DNA of 64,000 bases from Carettochelys insculpta (Eukaryota > Chordata > Testudines > Carettochelyidae), in NCBI RefSeq assembly GCF_033958435.1, contig NC_134160.1:9969001-10033000 (forward strand). Reading direction: 5' to 3'. The notes beneath the pieces are model-generated. The model saw only the letters and a list, made by a program, of their open reading frames with translations. It did no database searches and was not told the origin of the DNA. Positions within the stretch are counted from its first letter, which is position 1; every line of letters begins with the position of its first letter. The position numbers and the translations under genes were made by a program. This document shows, piece after piece, positions 1-12,529 of this stretch.

Positions 1-3000
1 ATTTTTGCAGAAGACCAGACCACCAGGAGGTAAGGAGATGAGCAGACATACCAAAGGAAAATCCCTTCGGCTCAGGTCTGATATTCCAGTCGAAGGAAGG
101 TGCTCAGATCTTTGGACCTGGCTCCACTCACAAGCCTCCTGGCTTTCTCAGCATCTCTCCTCCATCAAAATGTCCTTCAGAGATTGAGCTAGTTGGCTAG
201 GACCCTGCAAAAAGACACCTATTTGACAAAATAGCTTCGGGGGGCGGGGAGGCAGTCAGTCAGCAAGAGGTTATTGGTTGGTGAGTCAAAGATTTTCAAG
301 AGAGGCTTTTCAGATTAGGCCTGCCTAGTGAAAGGAAATTGTTTACAATTCATCGTTATCCCAAACACTTAGATTACACTCTTCTGCTCATAGTAAAAAA
401 CGTTAGCTAGACCAAATATGGCTTGGCTTCCTCCAAGGTGAAATTCCTTCATAATCAAAGATGCTACACACACTTGACACCTGCCCTAGGATGCTGTAGT
501 GAGAGAAAAGCTGTGGCTTCTAGTGTTTTCCCTGCATAGATTTGAAAATCAGGAGCTAGGACACCAAAAACAACTTCACTGTCTGTCTTCGGAGCAGACA
601 CTCTCTCCACCTATCCTTTTATTTTTATTTTTTGGTGCAGTGCTTTGCATAATAGTCACCCAATCCTGACTGAGGCCTTTGGCTTATGCTATAAAGTCAA
701 CATCAAACCTTCACCACAAGGAGCCTGCCTGGTCAGTGTATTCATTCTGCATCACCTTGTCTATTTCACAGGTCAGGGAATCATCTTGATTTGAAGAGCA
801 AGAGGGTTCATTTATGACTCAGTCATCCTGCAAGAAATAGATCATTCTTCCCCAAGAATGAGTTTTGGGCCAGGGTTGTTAGACAACAGAATAGTCCTAC
901 TCAACTATACTGATAAGCAGAAGCACACTTGGCTGCAAAATAAAAGTCAAACTAGCCACATCCTCTGACAGTGGCCAAAGGTTATACAACAATACAACCC
1001 AAAACCCTGAATCTGAGTATCTTTTAGGATGGTTTGGATATGGATGAAGATCCCTGCTTTGCAGCCTGTGGCCATCTGGAGTTTATTAACAATCTCCAAC
1101 TGGCCATTATGCTGTCTAGGTTTCCCAACACTATTTTCTGTAGACAAGAATAAGATGAAATATTCTCAAGAGCTTGAACGTGAGAGAACAAAATAGAGTT
1201 CCAATGACACAAAGCTCATTCGAGGTTCATATCTTATTAAACAAACCCAAATGCTCATGTGGCGTGCGTACTTCGAATGCTGTCTTGCTTCTAAACAGCA
1301 GATGGTGTTGCAAACCTACAACAGGTGGAAATCCTTCAGCTTAATGTGAGAGATCAGAACTAACAGAAATTTCTCTTTTTTCCCAGAGTAGGTTCTTTCA
1401 TTAGCTAAGCAGCAGGTTGGTCATCTACTTGGATATTTACTACAGAAGAAAAGAGACAGAAGACAGCTTTTGAATCACACATATCAGGATGAATGAAAGC
1501 AATTTTGCTTTGAATCATTCTGCTTATACTATAATTGAAAGAAACCAGCTAAGGTAATCATCTATTAGTAACAATGGAAGAGAGAGAGGATGGGTGAAAC
1601 TGATTTAAGTGTTTACTAATAGTGCAGGAGTGAGTATATATTTCTAATATTTGGTAAATTTAAGCCATCAGTAAATCCATTTGAGGTTATTTATTTTGCA
1701 TCTACAAAACCAGGTAAAATTAAGTTTACGTGGCTATACACTGGCTATGCTTGGATAAATGCATCTAGGTAAGAATCTCAAACAGAAACAATTTCCCTGT
1801 AAAATGGTTAAATTTGATCGAATGGTGGATCTACACCAGTACAGCTCTGTTGATGTTAGTAAAGCTAGTCTTTGAAGAGACACTTTGAATGCTACTTTTT
1901 TTAAACAATAGTAACTGTCGTGGCTGGAAATTTGATAGTCTGAATTCATTTTATTATTGATTTCAAGGCCCAGGGTGCTGTTCTGTCAAAGAAGATCTAA
2001 AAAATCCACTCATGAATTAAAAACAAATTAAAATGTCTCTTTCCCCTATTCTCAAATGGTATTTAAACCCTGAACCAGGGAGCTCTTCTGATATTTTAAA
2101 CAAAACTGGATTTCTCTCTCTTTGTGGCAGTGAGGATTTAATTAAACCCACCTCCTAGTTCCAGCTCCCAAGTTTGAAAATGCTCTAATCTGTGCTGGGT
2201 GCACATCTAATTATGAAAGCAATCCACACGGGCACCACAAAGAATTGTCTGTACTGGGGGAGATGATCCTAGCACAGAAAATGGTGAAGGAGAGTGAAAG
2301 AGGAAAATCTTCTCAGCATAACTACACATACACCTGCCAATCTGCTCTTTTCTCAAATGGAGATGCACATAGTTGTTCAGGATCTCATCCCAATTTTAGC
2401 AGTATAAATCAGAGGAACTCTGACTTCACACAGTTGCTGTTTTAAAATTTATACTAGTGTACCGAAGTGGAATTTGTCCATCTCACTAGCTGTGTCCAAA
2501 TGGAATTTATACTTTATTTATCTATCCCCCTCTAGAAGCTCCCTCAACTCAAACATAAAAACATCTTTTGCTTTTCAAGAATGCTGGGGAGTGGGATTAT
2601 TTCCTTTAAAAGTAGCAGTGAGGATGAGGCAGCAATTTCCAGTCAACAAGACTCCAACTGAGACTGGAGCAAGCTAACTTGTATTACTGGCTCTTTCGTT
2701 GCCTTTGTACCCTTGGGCTGGCCACTTCCTCTCTGAAGTGCTTTGAAGGATGAGATCTATGAATTGAAAGAACTAGTCCATTTTACATACAAATTAAAGT
2801 TTAAAAGGCATTTAGGCTACACATAGACTCCGCTAACAAAAAAGGAGAGAAAACTATTGTTTCTAAATCAACTACTGTTAAATGCAGAAAAACAAAGATA
2901 CACTCATGGAAAGCCCTCTTTCTCAGCTGCAACTGTTCAACAGCAATGCCCTGATTCAAAGCGCATAAGTGAAGGGCATATTAATGTTTTTTATTTGTGT

Positions 3001-4823
3001 GGATGTATGAAAATAAGAGTGGAAACCAAGAAAATGCTGGGGTGGGGGATTATTTTAAAAATGTTCCAGTCAGCCATAAATCCACTCAAATCTATTAGCC
3101 TCACTGATTACTTTTATCTCCAGTTGTAGCCCTTGACACTTTTCAATATGTTTTAGTGTTTCTAACTAGCATACATTTATAGCATAAAGGGACAGCATCA
3201 TTATGAGAGTAGTTTTCCATATCTCTCATCCAGGACACCTGCTCCCTTTCCCTTCCCCATGCTTCCAGCTGTCTGTCTCATTTGTGTCAATTAGAAATTC
3301 AATGCTGCCTGATTTAATTGGTCTGACTTTCCCCTCTGATAGAATCTTAAGTGAAGGCAAAGCACTCCACAGACTGTCTGATCAGGTAAAGAGTCTCAAA
3401 ACACCTGAGAGATGAGACAGTGAGTGACCGTTCAAAAGGCTGTGCTGTTGGAATGGTTGGAACGTGATGCAGAGTATGACACAATTACTCTTTAACAGTG
3501 ATGGCAACCTCTTGATGATGTCATCTGAAAGCTTGAGAGGATGGGCTCATGTGACTGATAAAAAGGTTTGTGAAACTTTGCACCCTTCTTGGCCTAACTC
3601 TGTGATCTTTAAATGAGATGTAGTTTTCCTCTGCTCTGTAGTTAGATGCTCATGATCAGAGCTATGGCTTTAGCCTAATGGTAGGGCCCAATCCTATGTC
3701 TGTTGAAGTCATTAGCAAAGCTTCCACAATGTCAAGAGCCTCATCCTGCATTACTATTGTTAAGATGCAGTTGTCACCAGCCCAGGCTCACCATAAGTAC
3801 AAAGTAATTGGTGACTGGGATCAGGTATGCCATACAAGCCTGCAATCCATGCACTGATTCTCTCTTCTTTTTGGGCAGCAATACAGCTTTCCACCTGCCT
3901 CGCTCTGACAAGAGGTCTGTGAGTAGCAAATTAATTTTACTTTCACCCCTGCCTTTTGCTGGTTTTGCATTGCTTGCTAACATATACCTGATAAATTGGA
4001 GGCTAGCCTAGTCCTCGCATATACTTGGGCACAAATGGTGGGGGACACACACCCAAAACCTGAGTACAGGCTGGCATAGAGATACAAGTGCACTTATGTT
4101 ACTAATGGCACTACTAGCTAATAAGACTAGCTTTATGATTTATGGAGGACCTGAGCACTAACTAGACAGTCATGTGTTGCCAGCTGCCAAGACTGAATCA
4201 CAGCATGAGTTGCTGAGTTCACCTGTAAATCTAACCCTCTATCTGTTTACTCCAATATAAAATGTTGGGATGGATAGCATTTCTTAGCTATCCATTGATT
4301 TTAGTGTGTGGTGATGTGAATTACTTTGGAAACATATTCCATTGTCTGTTTACCAACTCAAGAGCAGGCCTGAAACTCAGCCCTGGCTTCCCCTTGTAGC
4401 AAACAGCCCATTTCTTAAATGTATATTTACAACTTTTTTTCTTTTCTAAGCAAAATCACATCCTCATCAGGGTGCACCACAAAAGCTACAGTCTGAGATT
4501 AAATTAATTTACATTAGGGCTGAGAGGACTTCTCAGTTTGAATACAAATGGCACTTTCCATTAGCAAGTGCATTCAAACCATAAATAACAGACTCACAAA
4601 TAAAAATATTGTTAGAGTTCAATTTATTACCTCAAACGTACAATAAATTCTGTACAAAGAACACTTACAAATTCAAGATGCCCTCTCCTAAATTGATTCA
4701 AAATTACACACTCCCATTCAAAGCTGAATAAGAGAAAATTGAATTTACTTTTACATCTAATGATATTAGTCCTGACGTAAAACAAGACTCTGTTGGCCCT
4801 TATGCTTCACAAACCTTCTACTT
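1..4823. other. Gene-free stretch, no feature recognised
   Basis: No open frame here has codon structure, motifs or splice context that I can support as a gene. The sequence is moderately AT-rich and looks like old intergenic or intronic DNA. A segment near 3685-3770 has the flavour of an ancient amniote repeat but is too degraded to name. Confidence 0.6.
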
Positions 4824-4826
4824 GGT

Positions 4827-5227
4827 GGCTACGCCTACACTAGAGAGTTTTGTTGACAAAACCGGGTTTTGTCGAAAAAAACCCCGCAGACAGTCCACGC
4901 ATAAAATGTGTTCTATCAACAAAACTCATCACTTTCGTCAACAGCCATCTGCCTCTCCCCCACAAAACACAAAGCGTTTGTCAACCAAATCTGTTGACAA
5001 AAAAGCCATGTGGATGCTTTGGGGGGACCTCTGTCAACAGACAGGGCTTCTCATTCACCAGGCAGCCCCATTTACTGAGCTTCCAGTTGGCCGTTTTGTC
5101 AAGGGAGTGGCTGAGCAGTCTGGCCGCTCTCTGTCAGCAGAGTGGATTGCTTTTTTGATCCGCTTTTGTGTGTGGTTGTAATCTGTCAAAAGAGATGTCA
5201 ACAGGTCACTCTAATGTAGCTGTGGCC
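4827..5227. mobile_element. Harbinger-type MITE, GTTGACAAAA family
   Basis: A 401-bp non-autonomous element. The left end reads GGCTACGCCTACACTAGAG and the right end is its imperfect reverse complement. Flanking triplets are GGT (4824-4826) and AGT (5228-5230), consistent with one transition in a 3-bp target duplication. The interior is built from repeats of a GTTGACAAAA-like word in both orientations. Open frames across it (119 and 102 aa) are chance readings. The same internal family recurs at 46512-46970. Confidence 0.75.
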
Positions 5228-5231
5228 AGTG

Positions 5232-6270
5232 TGTATGAGTGAGCCTTGTAAAAAATCAGATTGTCCAAAGCAAACTATTTCTAAATAAATAAAACTTTGC
5301 CTTTATCATGCCAATGATCAATTAGTAAATTTTGAGCCTAGGATGCTGAGTTTCCATTACTATTTCATAAAGTTAGTAAACATGCATGTTACATATTTCC
5401 CAGTCCAAAAGTGTGAAAGACTTTTACTCATGCTTTTAATACACATGTATGGAACAAATGTGAAATTTAAAAAACATCTTACAGAACTGAAATGCTCAAA
5501 ACCTATCATAGGCCTATTAAATGCTATTGGATACCTTCACAGGACAGTTCCCTGTTTCATGAACATCTCCCGTCTTAGCTAGTAAGAGCTACAGTGGCTC
5601 GGATGAGGACAGGCAGCTAAGCTCATAAGATGATGAGTGACTGACAATTTTCTGGTTTCAAATTAAACAGAAAACTAAATTAGCAAATTAATTGTTTGCT
5701 GTGTTTTTCCTATGACCCTGTCAGCTGCCTCAGGTCCTACAGCCAATCAGAAGAGCTCGTTCAATAGTCCTGAGTAGGAGGCGGAGCTCTGAATTGGGCT
5801 CTGCTATCCAGCAAGTGTCAGTCATGTTAATTTTAAATTACTTTTGTACAGCTTGGTGTCAAAAAGATTAAAGCATGAAGAGAAAAAGGGAACAGAGAGA
5901 GAGAGACTAATTTACCTTGCATTCACAGCAAGGACACTTAGAAATATTAACACATTCTGAGAGCTGTGAAACCCTAAAAAATTTATCTTCTATAGTCCAA
6001 GCTACCTAGAGATATGAGGTATAGGTTCTGTGGCTCTCACTCTATAGTAAACAAGTAGACAGTAACTGGTAGCAGTGCAAAATGTTTTTTGTTTTGTCCC
6101 AGAAAAGGATTTACCTTGCACTGCATTTACCTTTTGTACCTCTTCAGTAATCAATAACATACACAGGAATGGAAATCCATCAACTACATGAAAAAACTTG
6201 CACAGGTCCAAACAGGCATCATCTTTCTCTCCAAGTGCAAAAAAATAGACAGGAAAACCCATCAACTCAC
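5232..6270. other. No gene recognised
   Basis: AT-rich non-coding DNA between two repeats. I see no exon, RNA gene or clear repeat. Confidence 0.5.
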
Positions 6271-6275
6271 ATGCA

Positions 6276-6352
6276 CAGGGGTCAGCAACCTTAACAAATA
6301 ATGTCAAACCGTACTTTTTGTAACCCCTACTTTAAGAACAGGGCACGCACAA
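6276..6352. mobile_element. hAT element fragment
   Basis: Begins with CAGGGGTCAGCAACCTT, a typical hAT/Charlie-like terminus. About 60 bp follow that also occur in reverse orientation near 12375-12430 inside the complete hAT element at 11849-12521. It therefore looks like an internally deleted remnant of the same family. No second terminus or 8-bp duplication was found. Confidence 0.5.
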
Positions 6353-6555
6353 TGATTTATAATGCAATACATGTTTACTACAGGACATTCACAAAATTTT
6401 TACATATTCTATTGCCTCACACTTTTACATGTGTGTTTACTTCACTGTTTTCCTGACTTTCACTCCTGAACTTTCTCTCTCTCCCTCTTGAGGATGCTAG
6501 TGGGAGTTATCCAGCGTTTCGATATCACATATCATTTGCTATTGAGATACGACAG

Positions 6556-6765
6556 GAATAAGAGGATTTCGAAATCTGTGGGGTCCTTTCGAAAAGGGCC
6601 CCCATGTAGCCGAGCTGCATGCGATCAAAAGCAGCACTTTCAAAGCACCGTGGCCAGCAACATGCTAATGAGGTGCTGAATATTCATTTCAGCACCTCAT
6701 TAGTATTCTTCGATTTGGCCATTAGCTTGGCCATTTCGAAGTTTTGGGCAAATGTGGCCACAGCC
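6556..6765. mobile_element. Half of a Harbinger MITE
   Basis: Matches the right half of the complete MITE at 52723-53166. Shared parts in order are the GGGGTCCTTTCGAAAAGG word, a palindrome built on AGGTGCTGAATATTCATTTC, the paired GGCCATT words and a decayed right terminus ending CACAGCC. The left half is missing. Open frames over this interval are chance readings. Confidence 0.65.
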
Positions 6766-7114
6766 AATGGGTCTTGTGCGTGGTTTCACTCTCACATGTA
6801 TAACAGATCTCATATCATACCTTCATTTGCTCCTGTAACCATTCTATGCGTTGCACAATCTTTTTATCTGTTGCACTGCTTTTCTTGTTCTTTCCATTAA
6901 CTGCCCTCACCTTCTACTTATGGAACATTCTGATTAACATTCATTCAAAAATATCTTAAAGCTTCTGGTTTTAGGATGACTTTGCACAAACCCATCAAAA
7001 GTGTAAGAGTTGTCCACATTTACTTTTATCATCCCCACAGTATGATTGAGATTGCTGACCCTCCTGGATTGTCCTGGAATCTCAAGGAATTAAAGATTTA
7101 CCATTAAGCAAATA

Positions 7115-7400
7115 TTATGTTCCATGATGACACTTCCAGCAATATGTCCAATCAAAGTTGACAGCCTTATCTGTACCAAGGAGCTTCTTTTTCCCCACAG
7201 AAGAGCTATAAGTATTTGGAATTCTTTTTAGCAAAGAAGCAAAATACAGATGGAAAAGATGGATGTCCTTCCCCTGCAATTGTGGGCTAAAGCTGTGAGT
7301 AGTCCTGTCAAAGACGCAAAAACCAAAGAACCTCAATGTCCCAGGCAATTATGATTGGCCCCAAGTTAACAGAATTCCATTTTTTCTCAGATTTGGCCAG
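7115..7400 (-). other. Unclassified 77-codon open frame
   Basis: The minus strand is open for 77 codons at 7115-7348. The frame has no recognisable domain and I cannot assign it to a repeat family. It may be a fragment of an old LINE or DNA transposon, or chance. No splice or promoter context supports a host exon. Confidence 0.15.
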
Positions 7401-7466
7401 TCAGTTCAACTTTATGTACATCCACAAGAAACAGGATAGTTAAATATCTACTCTTCATTTAAGATG

Positions 7467-7546
7467 CCATGGTTTTTATGAAATTGTAGACCATTACTAG
7501 CGTATCACTGCCCTAGTAATGGTTCTACAATTTCAAAAAACCATGG
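7467..7546. repeat. Long inverted repeat (hairpin)
   Basis: Arms at 7467-7500 and 7513-7546 are reverse complements with only two single-base indels over about 34 bp, separated by a 12-base loop. Both arms end in CCATGG. It could be a small palindromic MITE or a transcribed hairpin. It sits 9 bp upstream of the next hAT element. Confidence 0.8.
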
Positions 7547-7555
7547 TAGCTAAAG

Positions 7556-8103
7556 CAGTGTTTTCCAATTTTATTTGGCCACAGACCCCTTTTAAACTCA
7601 AAAGAATTTTTCAGAACCCCATTCCCAGGCTCTTCCCCCCCCTCAGACACCAAACCCACCCCATCCCCAGAATTAACCAGGCACAGCCCCAAACCGGCCC
7701 CCAGGACTTACCCATCCATAGCACTGACTGGGGAAGCTTATGCCAGGCAGCCACTTGCACCCAGCAGAAGGAAGGCTGACCTGGAGGTGTTCCACTGGCT
7801 GGGGGTGACCTAAGTTGCACCCACCAGAGGGGTGTGGCCACTCAGCTAGTGGGGCAAGTGAGGGGCTCTCTGCAGCTCCCTGCCCTGCTGTTGCTGAAAT
7901 CACAGAACTAAATTCAGTTGGTTTAATGGCCGGCTCCCTCCTGCCATCCGTTAAACCAATTAAATTTAGTTCTACTGTTTTAGCGGTGGCAGGACAGAGA
8001 ACTGCAGAGGAGTCAGCTATGGGAATGGAATTTTCTCACAGAACCCTTATTTTCACTTTATGGAACCCCGGGGATTCTGCAGAACACCATTTGGGAAACA
8101 CTG
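7556..8103. mobile_element. hAT MITE, 548 bp, with 8-bp target duplication
   Basis: The left terminus is CAGTGTTTTCCAATTTT and the right terminus ATTTGGGAAACACTG is its inverted copy. Flanking octamers are AGCTAAAG (7548-7555) and AGCTATAG (8104-8111), 7 of 8 identical, which is the duplication length expected for hAT. The interior is C-rich and contains no transposase. Open frames of 76-98 codons here are not genes. Confidence 0.9.
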
Positions 8104-8411
8104 AGCTATAGGTAACCAGCAAATTACAAAATCAAACATTTTCCAACCAGTCCACCCTCTTTACCAAGCTAAACTTTATTACACACACTATTCCTGCAGA
8201 GGTAATGCACCTATGGGAAAGGGGACTTGATTCAGTTCTGGTCCCCTCATGATCAACAAAAATGTTAATTCAGTTAAATTATAGACTCTTTATTGGTGGT
8301 GTAATGCAAGCCAAAGAAAACTACTTGGATTTCCAGATCCTAGGTTGCACCTGCAGGCCTGACAACATAGGGAAGGAAAACTTGTAAACTAGAAAATAAT
8401 TGATGACCAAT

Positions 8412-8500
8412 AATAAGCAGCCCTGTAGCACCTTAGAGACCAGCAAATGTATTAGGTCATGAGCTTTTGTGGGTAAAACCCACTTCTTTGGGTGGGTAGG
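8412..8500 (-). mobile_element. PLE-type 3' tail, antisense
   Basis: Read on the minus strand it gives the family tail: AAGAAGTGGGTTTTACCCAC, then AAAGCTCATGACCTAATA, then TGGTCTCTAAGGTGCTACAG. This is the same type of tail that follows the GIY-YIG fragment at 23370-23843, from a different subfamily. Confidence 0.75.
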
Positions 8501-9047
8501 AGAAAAAAAATTGCCAATAAGCATGGAATGTCAGAATGCCATTTAAATAACTTTTCAGATGATAACAGTGCACTAAATATCCATTATTACAAAGAGAACT
8601 CCTTTATCAAAACACCTGGAAGTGCAGTAGGTCCCTGACAATTATGAAGTTTTCAGGAGGTGCCAGAAATATTAATAGAAAGTGGAGTTTTGTAAAATCA
8701 AGCTGATAAACAATGACATACACTCAGGCTGCAGGAAACAAGGCTTTTAAGATTAAAAGGAGTTATGTAAATTCAGGGTTCATAAATTCAATGAGCTACA
8801 GGACTTCACTCTCCTCTCCAACATCTTTATTTACAGTGTGGTTTCAGATTTAAAAATTCTTTATTTAGCTGCGCTAGGATTTTTTTTCTTTAAATCTTCT
8901 TTGAAAACCTTCCCTTTGCAATGGGACATCCCACTGCTAAAAATGAACCATCCATTTGGCAATGGAAAGGATTCCAACCCCAGACCAGAATATTCTATGA
9001 ATTCTTCATTTATGGACACTTTCATTTAAGCGACACTTCAGTCAGTG

Positions 9048-9183
9048 TTGCAATGTCTAAATCATTTAGGAGCCAAGCCTCTTTTTCGAAAGGAATTTAG
9101 ACATTTAGGAATTTAAATCCCAAGTGCCTAAAAGACTTTTTAAAATGAGAGAGGCTCCTAAATGAGTTAGACAATGCCATGCT
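9048..9183. repeat. Palindromic ancient repeat
   Basis: The outer arms are an inverted pair: GCAATGTCTAAATCATTTAG on the left and CTCCTAAATGAGTTAGACAA on the right. The centre contains more TTTAGGAATTTA and AGTGCCTAAAAG words. It looks like an old palindromic DNA element of about 135 bp. I cannot name the family. Confidence 0.55.
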
Positions 9184-10291
9184 GAGTGCAGCAACAGCTA
9201 AACGTCTTTCAAAACCTGGGTCTTTATCCCTTCAAGGATCCTGGTTCTGAAATCATTCAGGAAAAATACAGTAACATGACATGCACATAGAATTATATAA
9301 TTTTCCTGTCCCCTGCTATTTAAACAGTAAATTACAATTATTCCAAGAGAATCAGCATTAGGACCTGTGCATCAGTAGGTTCTCAGTAGCAGTTTTGGTA
9401 GTTTTCACCCTACCTGTTTTCATGAGAATGGAAAAGAAGGAAGCTGTTTACAATCAAATTGGGTTCCTTAACCAAAGTTCTTTAGATAGGATGCTTTAAT
9501 TGCCAACTTTCTCCAAAGAAAGTTATTCATGTGTAACAACTATGACGGATGACCTAATATTGATGAATAAGCTTTTACCCGTAAATATTTTAATGGTAAA
9601 AGGAAAGCAGCAAAGGCTGCCAGTTGGATAAAATATTACAGATGCAGCAGTATTGCTCTGGTCACGGAATGGAGACCATGTAACACACAGGACAACAGAG
9701 GTGTGACGAGATTAATCAAGCACATTAGCAAAAACGTGCATGTCAAGGAGGATGGAGGGGGACCAGTTTGGGTCCTCATTCTGCAGTGAACTAAACAAGA
9801 TTGTAATGGGGGTACTGTAAAATTGTAGTGTTGCTTTTAGTATCACTTTTTAAGGGTCTGTCAGCAATTCACTTACAAACCCCTTATTTTCAGGAATTTG
9901 CAATTTAGTTATAAATGTGATGCAGGCTATCAGTCTCACAGTAAATTTATTTTGATACAAAATTTTGGAAAATATTGTTATTTTTAATAGTGACTCTCTT
10001 CTTAAAGTGTCATAGGCAGCTAGTGCATAAGATGGCTTAGAAACTGTATGTATTTTGGAATTATTCATTTTCCCCCTCAGTGCTATTGTCATGTAAATAA
10101 TACTGTTCTAAAGAATGAGCACTAAACTTTTCTCATTACAAAGTTCACAAAGGTTTTTAACCACAGAGCTTAGGGAGTGTGGTTGAAATGATGGAACCAT
10201 TAGTCTAATAAATCATTGTTTTACTGAACCTATGCACATTTTTTATTTAAAAGATTCAATGCCACTGCCCCTGTCATGCAAGTACATGGTC
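9184..10291. other. No gene recognised
   Basis: AT-rich sequence with no supported coding, RNA or repeat feature. Confidence 0.5.
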
Positions 10292-10294
10292 TCT

Positions 10295-10549
10295 GGGCAT
10301 ATCTACACCTATTGTACTGCACCACGTGGTGAAGACGCTCTGTGCAGCTGGGAGATAGCTCTCCCATTTGCATAAAAATACCTCACAAGTGGCATAAGCT
10401 ATATCAATGGGAGAAGCTCTCCTGCCAACATACTGTTGTGCACGTTGATGCTTATGTCAGCGTAACTTATGTCGCTCAGGAGGATGGAATAGTCACACCT
10501 CAGAACAATCTATGTATTTGCTAACATATGCAGTAGTGTAGCCATAGCC
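10295..10549. mobile_element. Harbinger-type MITE with TCT duplication
   Basis: The left end GGGCATATCTACACC pairs with a right end whose reverse complement is GGCTATGGCTACACTACTG. Flanking triplets are TCT (10292-10294) and TCT (10550-10552), identical. The interior (255 bp in all) holds paired CTCTCCCATTTGC and ATGGGAGAAGCTCTCC words. It carries no gene. Confidence 0.8.
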
Positions 10550-10974
10550 TCTAAACTAAGTCAACTAGCTCAACAATCTGTACTATAAATATTTCCTACA
10601 ATAATGATATATATTACTGCCACATCCTGAACTATCTATATATTGCATGTTGGGGTGACATATTCTTCCTATACTTGTTAAAGAAGTTGCTCATTTAGGA
10701 TTCTTAATATTTTGGTAAGTTACTTTTCAGCATATATTGCGGCAAAGAAAAAAGCTGTTTGAGATGGAGGGGCAGTGAATGGGGTAATGTATTTCATTAG
10801 ACCATTTTCTGTTACGTTTTCAAGCCACCCAGAGCTCTTCCTCTGGTCTTGGAAAGGTACTCTGAGCATCATAGCTAAATGCAATGTGGAACACAGGAGT
10901 GATGCATGAGGGGACATAAGGGATTGTGTATTCCTTTGAATGCCATGCGTGGGAGGGGCAAGGGGCTGGCCAGC

Positions 10975-11231
10975 AGCAAAAGCAACCTGCCCCCAACTGA
11001 TGGAAATTTGGGTTATGTTCATATAAAAACACTCCTTTTTTGGGAAGAAAATAAGTCTGTAGAATGTAAAAAACTTTATTAATCAGTATATAAATGTGAA
11101 CACACATGGATAAAAACAGTAAAATATTTCAACCTTTTTAATTAGATGGATGAGCCTGAGAGCTGATCATGCTGCTTCCAGCTTATGATTCCCGTGTCCC
11201 AGCCCGCCCACCACTTTGCACATCCCTGATG
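10975..11231. mobile_element. hAT MITE, degraded copy
   Basis: Shares order and wording with the better copies at 24177-24521 and 24856-25196: GGAAATTTGGGTTATGTTCA, GAATGTAAAAAACTTTATTA, AAACAGTAAAATATTTCAA, then a right end CACTTTGCACATCCCTG. The left end is diverged so no duplication could be checked. Confidence 0.7.
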
Positions 11232-11320
11232 TAAGAGACCATTCCAGGCAGAGTGGCCAATTGATGCCTTTTCAGTCTTAGGACCCCAAAAAAGGGGATA
11301 TTGTGTTATAGATTGCTGTA

Positions 11321-11848
11321 TTAAACCATAAATCCAGTGTCTCTATTCAACCCATGATTTTTAGTGTGGAAGATTGATAGGTCAGCTAGAAAGTGATCCC
11401 TTTTTGAAAAGCGTTCACCAACCAGTGATAGGATGTTTTTATCGTTTATAATTTTTCATGTGTAAATTCACTTCAGAGCTTAGTGCTTGTTCGGTTTCAT
11501 GTACTTAACAATTGTTGGAGCATTTAGTGGACTGGACAAGTACACCATTTGTTGTGATAGGCCTGGATGAGATCCATTGATCTTGAAAGGTTTGTTGTGG
11601 GGTAACATTGATCATTGTAACAGTGGATGCAGGAGTATGGCATGTTTTGCTGGCAGCAGGGTCTGTGCTGCTTTGAAGTTGGTAGGTCCTGGTCTGTATG
11701 AATTTGCTCCTCATGATGAGCTTGGAGAGGTCAGAGGGTTGTTTGAAGGATGGAAGTGGGGGATCAGGAAACTTTTCTTTTAGAATGGTGTCCCTATCAA
11801 GTATGGATTGGAGTTGTCTGATGTTATTCCAAAGGAGCCCTTTTATGG
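11321..11848 (-). pseudogene. Penelope-like element, C-terminal GIY-YIG region (pseudogene)
   Basis: PLEs encode a reverse transcriptase followed by a GIY-YIG endonuclease. On the minus strand, an open frame at 11861-11505 reads through the linker that precedes the endonuclease (FPDPPLPSFKQPSDL, then LIMRSKF) and enters its start (VLVQSTKCSNNC). After a frame break, 11460-11321 continues with NILSLVGERFSKRDHFLADL, SIFHTKNHGLNRDTGFMV and a TAA at 11323-11321, the usual PLE C-terminus. The central Cys cluster and the Tyr-Ile-Gly part are decayed or lost. The upstream end coincides with the left terminus of a hAT element at 11849. It differs from the PLE at 23.4 kb, so it represents a second PLE lineage. 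The fragment is non-functional. Confidence 0.75.
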
Positions 11849-12521
11849 TAGGGGTCCACAACCTTCAGCTGCAGAACTGCATGAGGCTCTTTAAGGACTT
11901 CTTTGTGGCTCCCTGATGCTATAATTGCAAAGCAAAAAAACAAACAAACACCTTCTTGATTATGTTTGATAAACAATAAACGTCTAAAATCCCAAAAATT
12001 AACAACATATCTAAACAGCTAACAATGTGATCTTGAAATGTTGGATAACTCTCCCTAGCATCCTCCAGTCAGAGAGGGTTCAGGAGTGAAAGTTGGGAAG
12101 AACATGGTACAAACACACATGAAATTGTAAAGAAATAGAATGTATAAATAATTTGTGAACATCCTGCAGTATGGAGATATATCTGTCTCATAGAACTGGA
12201 AGGGACCTTCAGGGGTCATCAAATCCAGTCCCCTGGCCTTACAGCAGGATCTATCACCACCCCTGACAAATATTTTTTTTAAATCTACTTGCCCCAGGAT
12301 CCCTAAATGGCCCTCTCAAGAATTGAACTCACAACCCTGGGTTTAGCAGGCCAAAAAATTGTGTGTGCACTGTTCTTAAAAAAAGGGTTACAAAAAGTAC
12401 GGTTTGACATTATTTATTGAGGACCATCTTGCATTTACATGCATTGCAGCTCTTGAATTATTGAGTTTTTTAGCAAGTTGGAAAAAATGGCTCCTCTTGC
12501 TATTTTCATTGCCAACCCCTG
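11849..12521. mobile_element. hAT element, 673 bp, with nested CR1
   Basis: The left terminus is TAGGGGTCCACAACCTTC and the right terminus GCCAACCCCTG is its inverted partner. Flanking octamers are TTTTATGG (11841-11848) and TTCTATGG (12522-12529), 7 of 8 identical. No transposase frame remains. A CR1 fragment lies inside it. The left target duplication abuts the PLE pseudogene, so the element probably inserted into that PLE. Confidence 0.85.
12178..12345 (-). mobile_element. CR1 LINE 3' fragment, antisense
   Basis: Contains ATAGAACTGGAAGGGACCTT followed by GGTCATCAAATCCAGTCCCC and, further on, TTGAACTCACAACCCTGGG, GTTTAGCAGG. These are the antisense of the CR1 3' region common in birds, crocodilians and turtles. 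The fragment is 5'-truncated and nested in the surrounding hAT element. Confidence 0.85.
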
Positions 12522-12529
12522 TTCTATGG

